Source of the DNA: Flavobacteriales bacterium
GTDB lineage: Bacteria > Bacteroidota > Bacteroidia > Flavobacteriales_F > PHOS-HE28
Length of the DNA stretch: 64,000 nt
NCBI GenBank assembly: GCA_016700415.1
Contig: CP065018.1
Coordinates: forward strand, 3,478,001-3,542,000
Reading direction: 5' to 3'
The notes below the pieces were generated by a model. The model was not told where the DNA came from. It ran no database searches and saw nothing but the letters and a program-made list of their open reading frames with translations. The first letter of the stretch is position 1. Each line of letters begins with the position of its first letter. The position numbers and the translations under genes were made by a program. Positions 1-7,942 of the stretch are shown here, piece after piece.

Positions 1-872
1 CGCTCGCCGTCCCGCTCGATCGGGAGGTGCTCGTCCAGCAGCAGACGAAAGCCCATGGTGCGGTGGTGGGCCTTCAGTTGTTCCAGGTTCGCGGCCTTGG
101 CGGCGGCGCTGGACCAGCTGGAATAGTCGCCGTAGTCGTGGTTGCCGAGGATGGAAAATTTCCCGATCGAAGCCTTGAGACCACTTAGTTTTTCGAGCCA
201 AGGCTCGGCCTCTTCGGCGAAATTGTTCACCAGGTCGCCGGTGAAGAGGATGAGGTCCGGCCGTTGTTCATTGATCAGGTCGATGCCGTGCTGCACCACC
301 TCGGTGTCCGTGCTGAAGCTGCCGAGGTGCATATCGCTGATCTGCACGATGCGCAAGCCGTCGAAGGCCTTGGGCAGGTTGCGTGCCTTCACCTTCACCT
401 GGGCCACATTGAAGTTGCGCCAGCCGCGGGTAAGCCCGTACAGCACGCCCGCGAAGGGGATCGCGGCGAGCGCAAGCCCGATCTTGGAGAGGAAACGGAT
501 CCGGCCGCCGTCCCCGGTCCCGTCCCCAGCACCCGGAGCCAGTTTGGACCAAGCCAAGCGGCCCAGCTCCAGCACGTCCTCCAGCCCATGGAAGAGGATG
601 ATCACCAGCTTCGGCAACAGCAACAGCACGAAGATGCCGATCACGGAATAGAGGAAAGCGTGGTTGTGCGAAGAGCGTAGTTCCTGCATGCGGAACCCAC
701 CGAAAGCGATCACCGCCAGCATGCCGATGCTCACCGCCCAGTAGGAGATGCGCGCTACGCGCTGCACCGCCGCGCTCCACTGGCCGATAGCGGTATGGAT
801 GCCGCGCCAAGCGTACCAGTCGAGGAGGAAGAGGACGAGGAGGATGAGGAGGATGCGGGGGAGGGTGGACAT
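1..872 (-). CDS. Membrane-anchored metallophosphoesterase (C-terminus beyond window)
   Basis: Partial gene read from an ATG at 872 to the left window edge, 290 codons visible. The first 150 residues hold about four hydrophobic segments (near 5-20, 43-60, 74-94 and 131-147), then a calcineurin-like phosphoesterase domain begins. Metal-binding motifs are visible: D-M-H at 180-182, GD at 212-213 and GNHD at 243-246. The final GHxH motif would lie outside the window. The layout resembles YaeI/YkuE-type membrane phosphoesterases, some of which act on lipid A precursors or other phospholipid substrates; the substrate cannot be told here. It is transcribed divergently from the exported protein at 953. 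Confidence 0.85.
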   Translation of the reverse strand, partial: MSTLPRILLILLVLFLLDWYAWRGIHTAIGQWSAAVQRVARISYWAVSIGMLAVIAFGGFRMQELRSSHNHAFLYSVIGIFVLLLLPKLVIILFHGLEDVLELGRLAWSKLAPGAGDGTGDGGRIRFLSKIGLALAAIPFAGVLYGLTRGWRNFNVAQVKVKARNLPKAFDGLRIVQISDMHLGSFSTDTEVVQHGIDLINEQRPDLILFTGDLVNNFAEEAEPWLEKLSGLKASIGKFSILGNHDYGDYSSWSSAAAKAANLEQLKAHHRTMGFRLLLDEHLPIERDGE

Positions 873-936
873 GGGGGCGAAGGTCGGGAAGGGTGAGAGT
901 GTTTACTCACAATTCGACCGCTTCTGATCATTTCGA

Positions 937-944
937 TACATTTA
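937..944 (+). promoter_or_regulatory. Bacteroidota-type -7 promoter element TACATTTA
   Basis: Seven of eight bases match the Bacteroidota consensus TAnnTTTG. It ends 8 bases before the ATG at 953, so the transcript would be nearly leaderless. No clear upstream TTG element is seen. Confidence 0.4.
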
Positions 945-952
945 GCCGGAAA

Positions 953-2416
953 ATGCGTGAATCTCAAACATCTCATTTTGGGCTGGTCCTGGCATTCGCA
1001 GGATTGCTTTGGGCAACAGTTGCTGATGGGCAAATTACTTGGCGGAAGACTTATGGTGGGTTCGGGATCGACGTCGGACATAGCATTAAACAGACTTTGG
1101 ACGGTGGTTATTTGGCACTCGGGACCACGGGGAGTTTTGGATTAGGCTCCAGTGATTTCTATCTGGTTAAGTTAGATGCTGATGGAAACCGTGAATGGTC
1201 ATCAACTTATGGAACTCCGAGTATTGAACAGGGTTGGAGTATTGCACAAGGAGTAAATGGGTATGCACTAGCGGGTTTTACCTCTGGAATCGGCGGTGGG
1301 TATGATGGGATGGTGGTCTTGATAGACGATCAAGGGGTGGAGCAATGGCGCCGAACGTACGGTTCAATTGATTGGGACTTTATCTATGCTGTCGCGGCAT
1401 ATTCAGATGGATATTATTTGGCCGGACAAACCTTCTCAGGCGCAGAAAATGGGGAGGAGTGGTTGATACGGGCGGATCTGAATGGAGATACAATATGGAC
1501 TCGAACGTTTGGTACATCTTATGGTGATGTTGCACGTGATGTCAAAACAACGTCGGACGGGGGATGCATTGTTAGTGGGACAATTGGTACGGTAGACGGC
1601 ACAACAGATGCGATCCTCACGAAATTTAGTTCATCTGGCGATGAAGAGTGGTATGCAGTCCTCGGAGGGTTGTCCAACGAGATTGGCTACGGTGTGACAC
1701 CCACCAATGATGGTGGTTACGTCTTAGGAGGAACTACAGAGAGCTTCTCCCAGAACAAGGAAATGTTCCTTTCCAAGGTAGATGCGGACGGGACATTTCT
1801 TTGGTCTCAGCATATTGGGCAAATTGCGGATTGGGAAGGCCGACAAGTTGGCGAACGAGATGATGGAAGCTTAATGTTGGTCGGATATACTGAAGCCTAT
1901 GGAGGTGGTGGAAAAGATGCGTACCTGCTTTTTACTGATTCAGCCGGAGACTTCCTTTTCGGAAGGACTTTTGGTGGAGAGAATAATGATGAAGGATGGG
2001 CCTTTGACCGGACTTTTGATGGAGGAGTGGTCGTTGTCGGCGGCAATAAAAGCTCAGGCCCTGGAATTGAAGGAATGTACGTCATCAAAAGCGATGATCA
2101 GGGTATGACCCCAGATCCCACGGATTACTCCTATTTCGACCCCCTCCCCGTCCTCGAACTGACCAAGCCGACAGGCGCAACGATTTCACCAACACTTATT
2201 TCCTCCGGCCAAGAGATGCATATCAAAACCCAAGGCCGTGGCACCGCACTGGCACGCATCAGTGACATGCGTGGCGCAACTCAAGTGCTGCTTCCCATAG
2301 AGACAGGCACAAGGACTTCCATTCGGATCCCCGACCTCGCACCAGGTCCATACCTCATTTCGGTCGAACAGAAGGGTCAAGCCCCCGTTGTGGCGAAATT
2401 CCTTGTGATGCAATAG
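953..2416 (+). CDS. T9SS-exported repeat protein with type A sorting domain
   Basis: 487 residues from the ATG at 953, chosen because an in-frame ATG at 893 lies upstream of the likely promoter and adds no signal-like sequence. A signal peptide ends near DGQ (about residue 27). The body is made of about eight repeats of roughly 50 residues carrying DGGY/DGGC-(x)4-G-T/G and WxxxxG words, typical of beta-propeller-like exported Bacteroidota proteins. The last 80 residues (about 405-487) form a T9SS type A C-terminal domain ending in the YLISVEQ-(x)n-KFLV pattern. The first 1.2 kb is visibly poorer in GC than neighbouring genes, whereas the sorting domain has normal composition. It is probably a cell-surface or secreted protein; its substrate or partner is unknown. 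Confidence 0.8.
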   Translation: MRESQTSHFGLVLAFAGLLWATVADGQITWRKTYGGFGIDVGHSIKQTLDGGYLALGTTGSFGLGSSDFYLVKLDADGNREWSSTYGTPSIEQGWSIAQGVNGYALAGFTSGIGGGYDGMVVLIDDQGVEQWRRTYGSIDWDFIYAVAAYSDGYYLAGQTFSGAENGEEWLIRADLNGDTIWTRTFGTSYGDVARDVKTTSDGGCIVSGTIGTVDGTTDAILTKFSSSGDEEWYAVLGGLSNEIGYGVTPTNDGGYVLGGTTESFSQNKEMFLSKVDADGTFLWSQHIGQIADWEGRQVGERDDGSLMLVGYTEAYGGGGKDAYLLFTDSAGDFLFGRTFGGENNDEGWAFDRTFDGGVVVVGGNKSSGPGIEGMYVIKSDDQGMTPDPTDYSYFDPLPVLELTKPTGATISPTLISSGQEMHIKTQGRGTALARISDMRGATQVLLPIETGTRTSIRIPDLAPGPYLISVEQKGQAPVVAKFLVMQ

Positions 2417-2425
2417 GGAATCCCC

Positions 2426-3136
2426 ATGTCCCTTGAAACCACCCTCGTCCCTTGGCTGCTCGGCCTCCATGCCACGGCTGGCGGTATCGCGCTGGTGGTG
2501 GCGCCCATGGCCATGGTGACGAACAAGGGCGGCAATTGGCACCGGCGTTGGGGCAAGACCTTTTTCTACGGCATGATCGTGGTCTGTGCTACGGCGATCA
2601 TCCTGGGCATCCTGCATCCGAAGAAGTTCTGGCTGGCGCTGGTGGCGGTGTTCAGCTTTTATCTGGTCGCGTCGGGCTATCGTTCCCTCTACCTGAAGCA
2701 GTTGCACAAAGGCCTGCGACCGGCGCGGATCGACCTGACATTGCACGGGATCGCGGCCGTAGTGAACGGAGGATTGCTGATCTGGGGTTTGGCGCATCTC
2801 ATCTTGGGAAGTATCAATTCGCAAGCGGTGCTGTTCACGGTGTTCGGCCTCATCGGCACGCTCATGGTGGTGAACGGTTTCATGAGATTTTATCGGAGGC
2901 GGCATGACAAGCGTGAATGGCTGTACGGTCACATGGCCGGCTTCCTCGGAGGTTACATCGCCACGGTGTCCGCGTTCAGTGTGGTGAACCTCACCATGGT
3001 CAAGCCGATATGGTTGGCATGGCTTTGGCCCACGATCATCGGCGTGCCCTTGATCTTCTTCTTGACCTGGCGGCTGAAACGGCGCTTCGCGAAAGGGGAG
3101 CGGCTGCGGAACTTCGCGGATGTGCGGATCAAGTGA
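2426..3136 (+). CDS. Multi-pass membrane protein, DUF2306-like
   Basis: 236 residues starting 9 bases after the preceding stop. It is almost wholly hydrophobic with about seven membrane-spanning segments separated by short basic loops (RRW, RRRHDKR). An early H-A-T-A-G and a later YGHMAGFLGGYIAT stretch resemble the DUF2306 family of predicted membrane proteins, whose function is not established. The close spacing to the T9SS cargo gene upstream suggests co-transcription but no functional link is clear. Confidence 0.6.
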   Translation: MSLETTLVPWLLGLHATAGGIALVVAPMAMVTNKGGNWHRRWGKTFFYGMIVVCATAIILGILHPKKFWLALVAVFSFYLVASGYRSLYLKQLHKGLRPARIDLTLHGIAAVVNGGLLIWGLAHLILGSINSQAVLFTVFGLIGTLMVVNGFMRFYRRRHDKREWLYGHMAGFLGGYIATVSAFSVVNLTMVKPIWLAWLWPTIIGVPLIFFLTWRLKRRFAKGERLRNFADVRIK

Positions 3137-3206
3137 AGAGCTTAACCGCAACGGCGCATCGATGCATCGAACCCGCCACGTAAGAATATTGGACAGTGCC
3201 GTCGGC

Positions 3207-3238
3207 CCTGACAACTGACAACTTTCAACGGACAACTA
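3207..3238. repeat. Dispersed GACAACT-word repeat, copy 1
   Basis: The gap between the membrane protein and the deacetylase holds repeated words (TGACAAC, TGACAAC, GGACAAC). A closely related element lies inverted at 51816-51848 before eno. Confidence 0.6.
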
Positions 3239-3295
3239 AAGGCCGATCTCCTCAGCGTTCTCCGCACCCCCTGCGGTTCATCCCCTCCAACGGTT

Positions 3296-3302
3296 TACTT
3301 TG
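3296..3302 (+). promoter_or_regulatory. Candidate -7 promoter element TACTTTG
   Basis: A TAnnTTG form of the Bacteroidota -7 box, 8 bases before the ATG at 3311. The same word is found before adenine deaminase on the other strand (16582-16588). It probably starts the polysaccharide operon. Confidence 0.4.
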
Positions 3303-3310
3303 CAGTACCC

Positions 3311-4168
3311 ATGCACAAGTCCGTTTTTTCCGTCGACGTGGAGGAGTGGTTCCACATCCTTGACGTGCCTTCCACGCCCGCGTTGGCGGAATGGGGCGCG
3401 TTGGAATCACGGGTGGAGAAAAGCTTTCGTTCCATGCTGGAGGTTTTCGCCGAGAAGCAGGTGCGCACCACGCTCTTCTTTCTGGCGTGGGTGGTGGAGC
3501 GTTATCCGCACTTGGTGCGTGAGGCCGTGGCAGGCGGGCACGAGATCGCTTCACATGGATACGCGCATGAACTGGTGTACCGGCAGGACCGCACGACCTT
3601 CTCCGCCGATATCAGCAAAGCGAAGGACATCATCGAGCAGGCCGCGGGATCGGCCGTGCGGGGCTATCGTGCTCCGGGCTTTTCCGTGACCGAGGGAACG
3701 CCCTGGTTCTTCGACGCCGTTGCCGAGGCGGGGTACACCTACGATTCATCCGTCTTCCCCGGCGAACGCGGCCATGGCGGGCTACCGGGGGCGTTGGCCA
3801 TTCCACATTTGGTGAACACGTCAGAAGGTGACCTGGTGGAATTCCCGATCTCGCTCTCCTCCATGTTCGGCAAGCCCATGTATTTCTTCGGGGGCGGCTA
3901 CCTGCGTTTCTTCCCGTATCGGCTCATGCTGTCAAAGGCGAAGGCGGTGCTGAAGGAAGAGCGGCCGGTGGTTTTCTACCTCCATCCGCGCGAGGTGGAC
4001 CCGGGGCATCCACGCTTGCCGATGAGCGCCAAGCGTAATTTCATGACCTACCACAATTTGCGCAGCACTATGCCGAAAATGCGGCGGCTCTTCGAGGATC
4101 TGCCCATGACCACCTTCGGGGATATCGTGGATGCCGGCACGGCCGCCTTCCCCCGCGCACCGCGATGA
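3311..4168 (+). CDS. Polysaccharide deacetylase family protein (NodB/DUF3473 type)
   Basis: 285 residues. The N-terminus begins SVDVEEWFH, the metal-binding Asp/Glu pair of NodB-type deacetylases, followed by a second motif with SHGYAHE (about 78-84) that supplies the metal-binding His residues, and RGYRAPGF (about 118-125). The C-terminus with YLHPREVDPGHPR resembles the DUF3473 extension found in exopolysaccharide-locus deacetylases. It probably removes N-acetyl groups from a surface polysaccharide. It is first of five genes that overlap end to end, its stop overlapping the next ATG by 4 bases. Confidence 0.88.
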   Translation: MHKSVFSVDVEEWFHILDVPSTPALAEWGALESRVEKSFRSMLEVFAEKQVRTTLFFLAWVVERYPHLVREAVAGGHEIASHGYAHELVYRQDRTTFSADISKAKDIIEQAAGSAVRGYRAPGFSVTEGTPWFFDAVAEAGYTYDSSVFPGERGHGGLPGALAIPHLVNTSEGDLVEFPISLSSMFGKPMYFFGGGYLRFFPYRLMLSKAKAVLKEERPVVFYLHPREVDPGHPRLPMSAKRNFMTYHNLRSTMPKMRRLFEDLPMTTFGDIVDAGTAAFPRAPR

Positions 4169-5235
4169 AGAAGGTGCTCTTCCTCTACACCGAAACGGCG
4201 CCCTACTTCATGGCGAGCGTGGAGCGGTTGGTGAAGGACCACGGCGTGGAGGCGCACATCGTGCGCTGGCCCGTGAACAAGGAAGCACCTTTCGAGATGA
4301 AGGTGGCCAATGGCATCACGGTGCATGAGCGGAGCGACTTTAACGACACTTCGCTGCGGCGCTTCGCGAACAACCTCGCCCCGGACATCATCCTCGCCAG
4401 CGGCTGGGTGGACAAGACCTACTTGCAGGTTTGCCGCGATGCCCGCAAGCGCGGCGTGCCCACGGTGATGTGCAGCGACACGGCATGGCGCGGCGGCTTG
4501 AAACAGTGGGCCGCGGTGGGTGCGGCGCGTCTTTGGCTTCACCGCACTTTCAGCCATGCGTGGGTAACGGGTGAGGCGCAGGCGATGTATGCGGAATACC
4601 TAGGCTTCAAGCGGGACCGCATCAAGCGCGGTTTCTACACCGCCGATCTGGACCGGTTCGCGTCGCTGGTGAAGCAGTTCGGGGTGAAGAAATCAGCGAA
4701 ATTCCCCCATCGGTTTCTCTGTGTAGCACGCTACATCCCCAGCAAGGGCCATCAGTACATGGTGGAGGCCTTCGCGGAGCTGTGCGATGCGGACCAGGCC
4801 GGTGATTGGGAGCTGTGGTGCATCGGCACGGGAGAGCTGCATCCGTTGGCACACGAGCATCCGCGCATCAAGCACATCGGATTCGTGCAGGCGGACGAAG
4901 TGTGGAAGTACATGGAACAGAGCGGCGTCTTCATCTTGCCCAGCCTGTATGAGCCGTGGGGCGTGGTGGTGCATGAGCACGCGGCCGCCGGTTTCCCGCT
5001 GGTGTTGAGCGATGCCGTCGGCGCGCGCCACCGTTTTCTGAAGGAAGGCGGTAACGGCCATTGTTTCATCGCGGGCAATAAGGCCAGTTTGAAGAAGACC
5101 TTCCGCGAGGTGATCGCCACATCGGACGCGGAGCTGGTGGCCATGGGCCTTCGCAGCACTGAACTCGCCATGGACTGGGGCCCGAAAGAGTGGGCCGCGA
5201 CGGTGATGGACCTGATCGGCGATCGCAATGGATAG
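4165..5235 (+). CDS. Glycosyltransferase family 4 protein
   Basis: 356 residues with a two-Rossmann-domain GT-B layout. The C-terminal nucleotide-sugar domain begins near RFLCVARYIPSKGHQ and carries the GT4 E-x7-E motif (EPWGVVVHE, about 266-274) before the AAAGFPLVLSD loop. It should be a retaining transferase adding a sugar to a lipid-linked or polysaccharide acceptor; donor and acceptor are unknown. It overlaps the deacetylase by 4 bases and the next transferase by 8. Confidence 0.88.
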   Translation: MKKVLFLYTETAPYFMASVERLVKDHGVEAHIVRWPVNKEAPFEMKVANGITVHERSDFNDTSLRRFANNLAPDIILASGWVDKTYLQVCRDARKRGVPTVMCSDTAWRGGLKQWAAVGAARLWLHRTFSHAWVTGEAQAMYAEYLGFKRDRIKRGFYTADLDRFASLVKQFGVKKSAKFPHRFLCVARYIPSKGHQYMVEAFAELCDADQAGDWELWCIGTGELHPLAHEHPRIKHIGFVQADEVWKYMEQSGVFILPSLYEPWGVVVHEHAAAGFPLVLSDAVGARHRFLKEGGNGHCFIAGNKASLKKTFREVIATSDAELVAMGLRSTELAMDWGPKEWAATVMDLIGDRNG

Positions 5236-6367
5236 GCCGAAGGTGCTCGTCTTTATCGACTGGTACCTGCCGGGCTACAAGGCCGGTGGGCCCGTGCGCA
5301 GCTTGGCCAACCTTGTGGATCATTTGCGTGGACGCGTCGACTTCCACATCGTGACGCGCAACACGGAATACACGGAAAGCACGCCCTATCCGGGCATTGA
5401 GCCGGACCGTTGGACCGCATTGCCCGGAGGCGAAAAGGTGTGGTACGCTTCGCAAGCAGGCACTTCACGTCAGGCATGGAAGCGGATCTTGAAAGAAGGC
5501 GGATGGGACGTGGTCTACCTCAACGGGCTGTACTCCTGGTGGTACAACATCCTGCCGCTCTGGCTTTCGCGGACGATGAAACTGCGGCGTGTAGTGGCGG
5601 TGCGCGGTATGCTGGCCAGTGGTGCGATGCAGCACGGAGCATTGAAAAAGCTGCTGTTCCTCTCGTTCGCGCGCATGGTGGACTTGTACAAAGGCGTGCT
5701 GTTTCAAGCTACGAACGAGGAGGAGGCGAAGGATGTCCGGATGCACATCCTGAAGCATGCCGAAGTGGCCGTCGTGCCGAACTTGTCCCGCCAAGTGGCC
5801 GCCGAACGGGTGCCGATCAGCAAGGAAGCCGGTGCGGTGAAATTGGTGAGCGTAGCGCGGATCGCGGTGGAGAAGAACACGCTGCTGGCGATCGAAAGCT
5901 TGCGGAACGTGAAGGGCAAGGTGCAGTTCGATCTATACGGTCCTATTTATGATCAAGCCTATTGGGCAAAGTGCCAAGAAGCCATTGCGGTCTTGCCCGC
6001 GCAAGTAAAAGTGGAGTGGAAGAACACGTTGCCGCCGGAAGAAGTACCGGGGATCTTGGCGGCGCACCATGCGCTCTTCATGCCTAGCGCCGGGGAGAAC
6101 TTCGGGCACACCATGTTGGAGGCGCTTTCCGCCGGGCGGCCCTTGCTCATCAGCGACCGCACGCCATGGCGCAGGTTGGAAAGTGAGCAAGCAGGCTGGG
6201 ACCTGCCGTTGGATCGGCCGGAGGGCTTCACCGAAGCCGTGGAGCGGCTTTGCGGGATGGATCAAGAAGCATATGATCGATGGTCGCTAGGTGCGTTCGA
6301 GCGCGGGGCGCGATATTTGGCCGATGTCACGCCGGTCGAGGCGAGCATCAAGTTGCTTTCACCATGA
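5228..6367 (+). CDS. Glycosyltransferase family 4 protein
   Basis: 379 residues. The N-terminus has the G-rich acceptor loop YKAGGPVRSL and the C-terminal half carries the donor-binding E-x7-E motif within GENFGHTMLEAL (about 291-302). The sequence between (KLVSVARIAVEKN) is the usual start of the GT-B C-terminal domain. It belongs to the same surface-polysaccharide operon; the 8-base overlap with the preceding gene and the ATGA overlap with the next one suggest translational coupling. Linkage specificity cannot be read from the sequence. Confidence 0.87.
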   Translation: MDRPKVLVFIDWYLPGYKAGGPVRSLANLVDHLRGRVDFHIVTRNTEYTESTPYPGIEPDRWTALPGGEKVWYASQAGTSRQAWKRILKEGGWDVVYLNGLYSWWYNILPLWLSRTMKLRRVVAVRGMLASGAMQHGALKKLLFLSFARMVDLYKGVLFQATNEEEAKDVRMHILKHAEVAVVPNLSRQVAAERVPISKEAGAVKLVSVARIAVEKNTLLAIESLRNVKGKVQFDLYGPIYDQAYWAKCQEAIAVLPAQVKVEWKNTLPPEEVPGILAAHHALFMPSAGENFGHTMLEALSAGRPLLISDRTPWRRLESEQAGWDLPLDRPEGFTEAVERLCGMDQEAYDRWSLGAFERGARYLADVTPVEASIKLLSP

Positions 6368-6999
6368 CGGAAGTACGCCCCACTGTTGACCTAAGCCGCT
6401 TCGACAACTCGGATTTCCCCTTGGGTGCCGGGATCATCAAGCGTACGCTTTGGTACTTCGTGAACGCTTTGTTCTTCATCAGCCCGCTGTTCCCGTTCCG
6501 CTCGCCAAAACCGATGCTGTTGCGGCTTTTCGGGGCGAAAGTGGGCAAGGGCGTGGTGATCCATCCGGGCGTCAACATCAAGTTCCCGTGGAAGCTCAGC
6601 ATCGGTGACCATGTATGGATCGGCCAGCGGGCATGGCTGGACAACATCGATCAACTCACCATCCACAGCAACGTGGTGATCAGCCAAGGGGCCATGCTGA
6701 TCCTCGGTAGCCATGATTATAAGAAGGTGGATTACCCGACGCTGGCCGGCCCGGTGATACTGGAGGAAGGCAGTTGGGTAGGGGCCGGGGCCATGGTGTT
6801 GGGCGGCGTAACGATGAGGAGCCATGCGCTTTTGGCCGCAGGCAGCGTGACAGGCAGGTCGCTCAGGGCCTACACGATCTACCGGGGGAATCCCGCCATG
6901 CCGGTGCGTGACCGCGTCATGGCCGGTGAAGCTCCCCATGAGCCCGATATCGCCGCAGAAGAGGCCAAGCTGGGCAATGCCCCATCGGACGAGGCATGA
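6364..6999 (+). CDS. Putative colanic-acid-type acetyltransferase (WcaF-like, hexapeptide repeat)
   Basis: 211 residues from the ATG at 6364, which overlaps the previous TGA. An earlier in-frame ATG at 6280 lies deep in the upstream gene and is rejected. Hexapeptide repeats of the left-handed beta-helix run from about 60 to 175 (IGDHVWIG, VVISQGAML, GSWVGAGAMVLGGVTM), with the acetyl-CoA site GSHDY in the usual place. WcaF-like enzymes O-acetylate sugar residues of exopolysaccharides, which fits the four neighbouring carbohydrate genes. Confidence 0.85.
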   Translation: MTEVRPTVDLSRFDNSDFPLGAGIIKRTLWYFVNALFFISPLFPFRSPKPMLLRLFGAKVGKGVVIHPGVNIKFPWKLSIGDHVWIGQRAWLDNIDQLTIHSNVVISQGAMLILGSHDYKKVDYPTLAGPVILEEGSWVGAGAMVLGGVTMRSHALLAAGSVTGRSLRAYTIYRGNPAMPVRDRVMAGEAPHEPDIAAEEAKLGNAPSDEA

Positions 7000-7763
7000 A
7001 GGTCTCCGTGATCACCGTGTGCTACAATGCCGTTGCGCAGATCGATGAGACGATCCGCAGCGTGATGGTGCAGGACCATGTGGACATTGAGCACATCGTG
7101 ATCGACGGAGGCAGCACCGATGGCACACAGGACAAGATCGAGCGCTATTCCGAGTGCATCGCACACTACGTCAGCGAGAAGGACGACGGCGTGTACGACG
7201 CCATGAACAAGGGCCTGCGGCTTGCTACCGGCGAAGTGGTGGCCTTCGTGAACGCGGGCGACATGATGGCCACGCGCAACACGGTGAGCTACATGGTGCG
7301 CGCCTTCGAGGAAGGCGACTTCGACGTGATCTATGGGGATGCCCTGATGGTGGACCCGGACGACATCACCCAAGTGAAGCGGTTTTGGAAAGGAGGGGAG
7401 TACGATCGCGAGAACTTCCGAAAGGGCTGGATGCCTCCGCACTTGGGCACCTACATCCGCAGGAGCGCCTACGACCGGTTCGGCCTGTTCAACACGGAGC
7501 TGGAGGTAAGCGCCGATTACGAATTGATGTTCCGCTTTCTGTACAAGCACCGGCTGCGGGCGCGCTACGTGCCGAAAGTGCTGGTGCGGTTCAGGCTCGG
7601 AGGCGTGAGCAACCGTTCACTCGCGCATATCTGGCGCGCCAATGTGGAGGTATACCGGGCGTGGAAATTGAACGGTGAGGCCGTTTCACCGCTCATCATT
7701 TTGCGGAAGCCTTTGGCCAAAGTGATGCAGATGATCCGGCGGGGCCCGGAACCGCAAGGATGA
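6996..7763 (+). CDS. Glycosyltransferase family 2 protein
   Basis: 255 residues with a GT-A fold: VSVITVCYNA at the N-terminus, the nucleotide-binding IDGGSTDGT (about 38-46), and the acceptor-domain NKGLRLATGEVVAFVNAGD where NAGD replaces the more usual DxD. It resembles WcaA/WcaE-like transferases of colanic acid loci. It is the last gene of the overlapping operon and starts with an ATGA overlap. The following 179-base gap holds only an imperfect hairpin (7855-7885) and the protease promoter. Confidence 0.88.
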   Translation: MKVSVITVCYNAVAQIDETIRSVMVQDHVDIEHIVIDGGSTDGTQDKIERYSECIAHYVSEKDDGVYDAMNKGLRLATGEVVAFVNAGDMMATRNTVSYMVRAFEEGDFDVIYGDALMVDPDDITQVKRFWKGGEYDRENFRKGWMPPHLGTYIRRSAYDRFGLFNTELEVSADYELMFRFLYKHRLRARYVPKVLVRFRLGGVSNRSLAHIWRANVEVYRAWKLNGEAVSPLIILRKPLAKVMQMIRRGPEPQG

Positions 7764-7887
7764 TCGGGGTAGTCTGTTCCTTGTGATCCCGGCGGTTGAT
7801 CCCACATGCCGGAAAGGCATCCGATGGCTTGGTCAAAGCCGATGCCCGCATGTTGTTCCGGGGAAATCCCACCTTCGGCCGGAACAC

Positions 7888-7895
7888 TACATTTA
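7888..7895 (+). promoter_or_regulatory. Candidate -7 element TACATTTA before the M16 protease
   Basis: Seven of eight matches to TAnnTTTG, 47 bases before the ATG at 7943; same word as at 937-944. No convincing TTG box at the expected spacing. Confidence 0.35.
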
Positions 7896-7942
7896 GACCG
7901 GAACTTGCAAAGCCCGAATCACCCAACCCGATCCACCCAAAG

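Noticed and set aside
893..953. Start of the T9SS cargo gene at the upstream ATG 893
   Set aside because: The region holds the -7 promoter box at 937-944, and the signal peptide fits the ATG at 953.
2186..3235. 349-codon open frame on the minus strand
   Set aside because: Shadow of the membrane protein gene; His/Arg-rich low-complexity product without signal or domain.
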